Shown here: positions 8,285 through 12,858 of the stretch, piece after piece
Position numbering within the stretch: the stretch's first letter is position 1
How the letters are laid out: each line of letters begins with the position of its first letter
Source: Giardia muris
Taxonomy: Eukaryota; Fornicata; Diplomonadida; Hexamitidae
Length of the DNA stretch: 12,858 bases
Assembly (NCBI GenBank): GCA_006247105.1
Contig: VDLU01000044.1
Span: 1 to 12,858 of the forward strand
Direction: 5' to 3'
Translations under genes and position numbers: made by a program
Notes under the pieces: model-generated
Seen by the model: the letters and a program-made list of their open reading frames with translations, nothing else
Told to the model about the DNA's origin: nothing
Database searches by the model: none

Positions 8285-10147
8285 GGAGGGAAGAACGCGA
8301 GAGTCCTCTCGTGCACGGAAGGAGAGACATCAGGCGACAGCAAGACGGGGAGCTGCCTCGACCTCGGGACGCTGGGGAGGGTCTGCAAGGAGTGCGCGAC
8401 CACGACCGAGGCCTCGATCGACGGGACGTGCAGCTCGACCGTCGGGAGCAACACGTGTTCCAATGGTGTCTGCACGGCATGTACAGGGACCTACTTCCTC
8501 TTCTACGGGGGGTGCTACAACCAGGCAGGAACAGAGGGTGCTGCTCTCTGCAAGACGGCCACCAAAGGGCAGTGCTCAGAGAGGGCTGATGCTGCGACGG
8601 GCATCTTCGTGAAGGGGAGTAACTCCAACCCCTCAGGCCTCTACACCTGCGACGACGAGACGAACGGGGTTCCCAACTGCAAGACCTGCACCTCCCCCGC
8701 CACCAACAAGCCGACCTGCACGGAGTGCGCCTCCGGGTTCGGGCCTGTCGTGGAGAGCCTCGATGCACCAACGATCACCTCCTGTGTCAGCTGCTCATCG
8801 GACGAGAACTGCAAGAGCTGCATGCAGATCGGGACCAGCTTCGTGTGTCTCGAGTGCAATGCTGACACTCACGTCCCCGTCGACGGGAAGTGCGTCCCCA
8901 AGGACAGTGCCTCCTCCTGCACCCCTGCCTCCAGCGCCGGGAAGTGCACGGCCTGCAAGGAGGGGAGCCTCTTCTTCCACGACGGCTGCTTCAGCCCCGA
9001 GAGCCTCAAGAGCCTCGGGATCTGCCTCGAGTCCTTCTCCGTCCCGGGCTGGTCTGAGGTCCTCTGCGGTAAGTGCGGGAAGGGGCTCGCCCCCGTCGAC
9101 GGGAGGTGTCTGAAGGTGGAAGGGGGGAAGGCCGATTCGACCAGCTCATGCACGACGAGCCAAAAGGACACCCAGGTCGGGGTCTGCAACTCCTGTGGGT
9201 CCTCGAACACCCACTTCCTCTTCAACGGGGGGTGCTACGACCAGTCAAAGGGGGTCGGGAACAAGCTGTGCAGTGCAACCCCCTCCTCTGGAGCGTGTTC
9301 GACCCCGACTTCCATCGCCTTCCTCAAGGACACCAAGCTCTACCTCTGCGGGGATGCGACGAACGGGAAGGCGAACTGCAACACCTGCACCTACTCCACG
9401 TCCTTCTCCTGCACGTCCTGCCTCAACGGATGCATGCTCTCCAACTCCTCCTGCCTCTCCTCCTTCGATGCGGACAAGACGGGCCTCTGTGCCAGGAGCA
9501 ACCAGCTTCTCGTCGGGGAGGCCCTGGTGTGCAAGGAGTGCAAGAAGGGAAGCGTTCCGATCGACGGGACGTGCCTCGAGGTCAGTTCGACCCTCTCGAG
9601 GACGGCCACCAACGACGTCTGCATGAAGGCCGACGGGAAGACTCCTGTCGACGGGACCGCCACGATGTGCGAGAACTGCTCGACGACCTACTTCCTCTTC
9701 GAGGGGGGCTGCTACCCCGTGACTCCGAACTCCGTCGGGAGTAAGCTGTGCTCATCGGCCTCCAATGGTCAGTGCACTACTGCTGCCAGTGGCTCCCCCT
9801 TCCCCCTCTCCAATGGCGTCTTCACCCTCTGTCCGGCCGGGTGTGGGGCCTGCACGAACGCGACCGCCTGCACGTCCTGCGGTCTCGGGTACTACAACAC
9901 GACCTCCGTCGCCTCCTCCTCTGACTGCAAGGCCTGCCCCAGTGGCTGCACGACGTGCTCCGCCTCGGCCTGCATCACGTGCTGGGACGGGAGTGCTCCG
10001 ACCGACGGGAAGTGCAGTGCCGTCCCCTCCTCCAGCTCCTCGGGGCTCTCGGGGGGTGCCATTGCGGGGATCGTCATTGCCGTCCTGCTGGTGCTGGGAG
10101 GCCTCGGGGGCTTCCTCGGTTGGTGGTTCGGATGCAGGGGGAAGTGA
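8273..10147 (+). CDS. Unit 6: class A VSP, complete 624-aa ORF without signal peptide
   Basis: This is the only complete uninterrupted ORF in the window that spans a whole unit. It encodes a type I-like cysteine-rich surface antigen: CKEC at residues 38-41, GGCY at 79-82, 319-322 and 478-481, about twenty CxxC pairs through the ectodomain, a Ser5 linker near 586-590, a membrane helix about 596-619 and CRGK at 621-624. In Giardia VSPs the tail Cys and Arg are known sites of palmitoylation and citrullination, and the ectodomain is shed or switched in antigenic variation. The start is ATG 8273, four bases after the previous stop and overlapping its polyadenylation motif. The N-terminus (MVKGGGKNARVLSC) is charged and Gly-rich, not a secretory signal, and there is no room for an upstream promoter, so surface display from this copy is doubtful. 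Alternative call: silent cassette with a fortuitous start. Confidence 0.8.
   Translation: MVKGGGKNARVLSCTEGETSGDSKTGSCLDLGTLGRVCKECATTTEASIDGTCSSTVGSNTCSNGVCTACTGTYFLFYGGCYNQAGTEGAALCKTATKGQCSERADAATGIFVKGSNSNPSGLYTCDDETNGVPNCKTCTSPATNKPTCTECASGFGPVVESLDAPTITSCVSCSSDENCKSCMQIGTSFVCLECNADTHVPVDGKCVPKDSASSCTPASSAGKCTACKEGSLFFHDGCFSPESLKSLGICLESFSVPGWSEVLCGKCGKGLAPVDGRCLKVEGGKADSTSSCTTSQKDTQVGVCNSCGSSNTHFLFNGGCYDQSKGVGNKLCSATPSSGACSTPTSIAFLKDTKLYLCGDATNGKANCNTCTYSTSFSCTSCLNGCMLSNSSCLSSFDADKTGLCARSNQLLVGEALVCKECKKGSVPIDGTCLEVSSTLSRTATNDVCMKADGKTPVDGTATMCENCSTTYFLFEGGCYPVTPNSVGSKLCSSASNGQCTTAASGSPFPLSNGVFTLCPAGCGACTNATACTSCGLGYYNTTSVASSSDCKACPSGCTTCSASACITCWDGSAPTDGKCSAVPSSSSSGLSGGAIAGIVIAVLLVLGGLGGFLGWWFGCRGK
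8298..8311. repeat. Short palindrome in class A head, unit 6
   Basis: Same CGAGAG-TC-CTCTCG inverted repeat as in units 3 and 8, here coding for part of ARVLSC. Confidence 0.4.
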
Positions 10148-10163
10148 GTGAATGGTGAAGGGG
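10028..10163 (+). repeat. Conserved linker-TM-CRGK-junction module, copy 6
   Basis: 136-bp block closing unit 6, the unit with a complete ORF. Confidence 0.9.
10147..10153 (+). terminator. Polyadenylation signal AGTGAAT, end of unit 6
   Basis: AGTRAAY match sharing a base with the TGA stop of the complete ORF. Confidence 0.65.
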
Positions 10164-10167
10164 AAGG

Positions 10168-11739
10168 ATGAGACGGGGTGGTTCGACCTTCACCATCCCA
10201 GGGGTTGAGGGGACGTTCTGCAAGAAGTGCGATGTCTCGACTAACACTAACTCCGCCCCTGTCAACGGGCTCTGTGACACTGCTGCGGCCACCACGATTG
10301 GGAATGGTGCTACTTGTGGTAGTGGTGCCTGCACGGCCTGCCCAGATCCGTACTTCCTCTTCAACGGGGGTGCTACAAGACGGACACCTCTCCCGGGAAC
10401 AAGCTCTGCAAGACGGCCACCGGGGGAAGTGCACAGCTGCCCCGGACAAGGACGCGGTCACCTTCGTCAAGAGTGACACCCTCTACCTCTGCAGTGACAG
10501 CACGAACGGGAAGGCGAACTGCAACACCTGCACCTATGACTCGACCTTCAAGTGCACCTCCTGTGCCAGTGGCTTCCTCCCCAAGGGGGACGGGAGCTGC
10601 GTCTCCTGTAGTGACACCACCAAGTGCTCCAACTGTGCCCAGGTGAGTGCTGAGAACACCTGCTCCGCCTGCAGCCCCGGCTTCGGCCTTCTTGCCGACT
10701 CGACCTGCAAGGCCTGTACCATCCAGAACTGCAAGACGTGCGACAAGGACGAGAAGATCTGCAAGGTCTGCCTCCCCTCCTTCGGCCCGACCTACAACTC
10801 CTCCCTTGCCATCACGTCCTGCGACTCCTGTCCCAAGAACTGCACCTCCTGCACCAACCTCGGTCCGGGGCTCGTCTGCACCGAGTGTCCGACTGGTCAG
10901 GCCCCGATCGACGGGACGTGCGTGGATAAGAACGACAAGGTCTGCACCGACTCCTCCGGCACCTGCACGTCCTGCCTCAATGGATACGTCCCCTACCTCG
11001 ATGGATGCTACTCGACCTTCAAGGCCGCCGAGCTGGGCGTCTGTGCGAAGGAGAAGCAGTTCCTGGTCGGGAACACGACGGTCTGCTCCGAGTGCAAGCC
11101 GGGCTTCGTCCCGATCAACGGAGAGTGCTTCCCGGTCGCCTCGACGAGCGTGACGAGGGCGACCCAGATCTGCCAGAAGGAGGACGGAACCGCCCTCGAT
11201 GCGTCCTCCACGAGGTGCGGGAAGTGCCAGGACGTGACCGGGACCCCGGCTACTCAGTTCTTCCTCCTCAACGGGGGCTGCTACAACGCCTCCACGGAGG
11301 TCGGGAAGAGCGCCTGCACCACGGCCTCTAATGGGGTCTGCACAGCTGTCAATACCACCTCGGGCCTCTACCTCGACAACAACGTCCTCGTCTCCTGCTC
11401 CTCGAAGGTCCCGGGTGCGGGGCCTGCACCTCCTCGAGCGGTGCCGTCACCTGCACGTCCTGCGGCTTCGGGTACTACAACGCCAATACCAATGCTTCTG
11501 CCACCCCCGACTGCAAGGCGTGCTCGATCTACCACTCGGGCTGCACGGGATGCAACACGACGGCCTGCACGACCTGCTGGGACGGGTCATCCTTCAATGG
11601 GACCTGCCCCTCTCCCCCCTCCTCCAGTTCTTCGGGGCTCTCTGGGGGTGCCATTGCGGGGATCGTCATCGCCGTCCTGCTGGTCCTGGGAGGCCTCGGG
11701 GGCTTCCTCGGTTGGTGGTTCGGGTGCAGGGGGAAGTGA
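10168..11739 (+). pseudogene. Unit 7: mosaic class B VSP pseudogene, three G-run frameshifts
   Basis: VSP-type antigen starting at ATG 10168 (MRRGGSTFTIPGVEG then CKKC); the four-G run after GAGAC puts this ATG in frame, whereas units 2 and 4 have five Gs. No signal peptide is visible. Three single-G losses occur against unit 1 or 4: in the run at 10366-10370 (inside NGGCY), in 10422-10426 and in 11413-11415. The net loss of three restores the original frame for the CRGK end. Between the second and third lesions the VSP frame is open and includes CNTC, CTSC, CSNC, CSAC, CKAC, CKTC, CKVC, CDSC, CTEC, CSEC, CGKC and LLNGGCY. The head resembles unit 5, the stretch from about 10373 to 10780 matches unit 1, 10880-10970 is its own variant, and the 3' part mixes markers of units 1 and 4. 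All lesions sit in G runs. Confidence 0.85.
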
Positions 11740-11755
11740 GTGAATGGTGAAGGGG
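11620..11755 (+). repeat. Conserved linker-TM-CRGK-junction module, copy 7
   Basis: 136-bp block closing unit 7, with the AGTTCTTCGG linker variant shared with copy 4. Confidence 0.9.
11739..11745 (+). terminator. Polyadenylation signal AGTGAAT, end of unit 7
   Basis: AGTRAAY match that overlaps both the TGA of unit 7 and the ATG of unit 8 (11744). Confidence 0.65.
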
Positions 11756-12858
11756 GGAGGGAAGAACGCGAGAGTCCTCTCGTGCACGGAAGGAGAGACA
11801 TCAGGCGACTGCAAGACGGGGAGCTGCCTCGACCTCGGGACGCTGGGGAGGGTCTGCAAGGAGTGCGCGACCACGACCGAGGCCTCGATCGACGGGACGT
11901 GCAGCTCGGCTATTGAGAGCAACACGTGTTCCAATGGTGTCTGCACGGCATGCGCAGGGACCTACTTCCTCTTCTACGGGGGGTGCTACAACCAGGCCAG
12001 TGGAGGCGAGGGCGCTGCTCTCTGCAAGACGGCCACCAAAGGGCAGTGCTCAAAGAGGGCCGAGGATGCGACAGGCATCTTCGTGAAGGGGAGCAAGGAT
12101 GCTCCAACCGGCCTCTACACCTGTGATGATAAGACGAACGGGGTTCCCAACTGCAAGACCTGCACCTCCCCCGCCGCCGACAAGCCGACCTGCACGGAGT
12201 GCGCCTCCGGATTCGGGCCTGTCGTGGAGAGCCTCGATGCACCAACGATCACCTCCTGCGTCAACTGCTCATCGAACGAGAACTGCAAGAGCTGCATGCA
12301 GATCGGGACCAGCTTCGTGTGTCTCGAGTGCAATGCTGACACTCACGTCCCCGTCAACGGGAAGTGCGTCCTCAAGGACAGTGCCTCCTCCTGCACCCCT
12401 GCCTCCAGCGCCGGGAAGTGCACGGCCTGCAAGGAGGGGAGCCTCTTCTTCCACGACGGCTGCTTCAGCCCCGAGAGCCTCAAGAGCCTCGGGATCTGCC
12501 TCGAGTCCTTCTCCGTCCCGGGCTGGTCCGAGGTCCTCTGCGGTAAGTGCGGGAAGGGGCTCGCCCCCGTCGACGGGAGGTGTCTGAAGGTGGAAGGGGG
12601 GAAGGCCGATTCGACCAGCTCATGCACGACGAGCCAAGAGGGGACTCAGGTCGGGGTCTGCAACTCCTGTGGGTCCTCGAGCACCCACTTCCTCTTCAAC
12701 GGGGGGTGCTATGCCCAGTCAAAGGAGCCCGGGAGCAAGCTGTGCAAGGCAATGACGACTCGGACGGCAGACGGGACCTGCTCGACCCCGACCTCCATCG
12801 CCTTCCTCAAGGACACCAAGCTCTACCTCTGCGGGGACGCGACGAACGGGAAGGCGAA
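11744..12858 (+). CDS. Unit 8: class A VSP, open frame, truncated by window end
   Basis: This ORF opens at ATG 11744 and I read it without a stop to the right edge (371 codons plus two bases). It begins MVKGGGKNARVLSCTEGE as in unit 6, without a hydrophobic signal peptide. It then carries CKEC, FLFYGGCYNQ, CDDKTNGVPNCKTC, CTECASGFGPVV, CMQIGTSFVCLEC, CTAC, FFHDGCF, CGKC, CNSC and FLFNGGCYA, ending near LYLCGDATNGKA. The 5' body is nearest unit 2 (CYNQASGGEGAALC, ATGIFVKGS) and the 3' part nearest unit 3 (GGCYAQSKEPGSKLC). Its stalk, membrane helix and tail would lie beyond the window. Whether it stays open is unknown. Function as in other VSPs: a surface coat antigen if it is ever expressed, or a donor cassette. 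Confidence 0.8.
   Translation, partial: MVKGGGKNARVLSCTEGETSGDCKTGSCLDLGTLGRVCKECATTTEASIDGTCSSAIESNTCSNGVCTACAGTYFLFYGGCYNQASGGEGAALCKTATKGQCSKRAEDATGIFVKGSKDAPTGLYTCDDKTNGVPNCKTCTSPAADKPTCTECASGFGPVVESLDAPTITSCVNCSSNENCKSCMQIGTSFVCLECNADTHVPVNGKCVLKDSASSCTPASSAGKCTACKEGSLFFHDGCFSPESLKSLGICLESFSVPGWSEVLCGKCGKGLAPVDGRCLKVEGGKADSTSSCTTSQEGTQVGVCNSCGSSSTHFLFNGGCYAQSKEPGSKLCKAMTTRTADGTCSTPTSIAFLKDTKLYLCGDATNGKA
11769..11782. repeat. Short palindrome in class A head, unit 8
   Basis: Same CGAGAG-TC-CTCTCG inverted repeat as in units 3 and 6. It is absent from heads of the FTIPGVEG type. Confidence 0.4.

Larger units (their letters stand above)
1..12858 (+). repeat. Tandem array of eight VSP-like cassettes
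   Basis: Eight direct repeats of a VSP-type unit fill the window without any intervening gene. Complete units are about 1.5-1.9 kb: shorter units 4, 5 and 7 (about 1.51-1.59 kb) and longer units 2, 3 and 6 (about 1.88-1.91 kb). Every completed unit ends with the same Ser-rich linker, membrane helix and CRGK tail, then TGA, then the motif GTGAATGGTGAAGG. Bodies share long near-identical blocks between non-adjacent units, and different blocks point to different partners, which is the pattern expected from repeated gene conversion. Codons strongly favour C or G in third position. Known background (recalled, not checked): Giardia VSPs are switched so that one is displayed per cell, and G. muris keeps arrays of pseudogenised VSPs near telomeres. 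That this is such an array is inference. Confidence 0.9.

Noticed and set aside
1..12858. Telomeric TAGGG-type repeats, transposase or reverse-transcriptase genes, tRNA or rRNA, CRISPR repeats
   Set aside because: Looked for and not seen; isolated CCCTA strings lie inside coding sequence.
1..12858. Spironucleus-type origin with TAA/TAG read as Gln
   Set aside because: Only TGA closes the units, but no in-frame TAA or TAG was seen in the open frames and the CRGK anchor is Giardia-specific.

Overview
The window is one continuous head-to-tail array, all on the + strand, of eight cysteine-rich surface-antigen units: six full-length and one cut at each end. Each completed unit has the architecture of a Giardia variant-specific surface protein (VSP). 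That is a long ectodomain packed with CxxC motifs and GGCY tetrapeptides, a Ser-rich linker, one Gly/Leu/Val-rich membrane helix, and a tiny cytoplasmic tail ending in CRGK directly before TGA. The stop overlaps an AGTGAAT motif, which matches the Giardia polyadenylation consensus AGTRAAY. From memory, G. intestinalis VSPs end in CRGKA. The missing final Ala, the GC-rich sequence and the tandem array of broken copies fit Giardia muris, whose genome was reported to keep tandem arrays of pseudogenised VSPs near telomeres. The species call is inference.

Layout (stop codon of each unit): unit 1, start of window to 1390; unit 2 to 3266; unit 3 to 5180; unit 4 to 6693; unit 5 to 8268; unit 6 to 10147; unit 7 to 11739; unit 8 runs off the right edge. 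Two body classes alternate irregularly. Long class A bodies (units 2, 3, 6, 8) carry a region reading CDDETNGVPNCKTC. Shorter class B bodies (units 1, 4, 5, 7) mostly carry a region reading NCKTC/SYHSGC-type stalks. Unit 2 has class B-like ends on a class A body, and unit 7 is a patchwork of sequences seen in units 1, 4 and 5.

None of the seven unit starts visible shows a signal peptide, and only a few bases separate one stop codon from the next unit's head. Unit 6 is a complete 624-aa ORF and unit 8 is open to the window edge, but both start with a non-hydrophobic MVKGGG peptide. Unit 4 has an intact 495-codon frame with no N-terminal Met at all. Units 1, 2, 3, 5 and 7 carry 15 single-base frame shifts against their sister units, 14 of them losses and most in C or G runs. 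These are either real pseudogene lesions or residual homopolymer errors of a long-read assembly.

The simplest reading is a silent cassette reservoir that supplies ectodomain sequence by gene conversion to expressed VSP genes elsewhere. No RNA gene, CRISPR array, mobile-element gene or telomeric repeat was seen, and no non-VSP gene is present.
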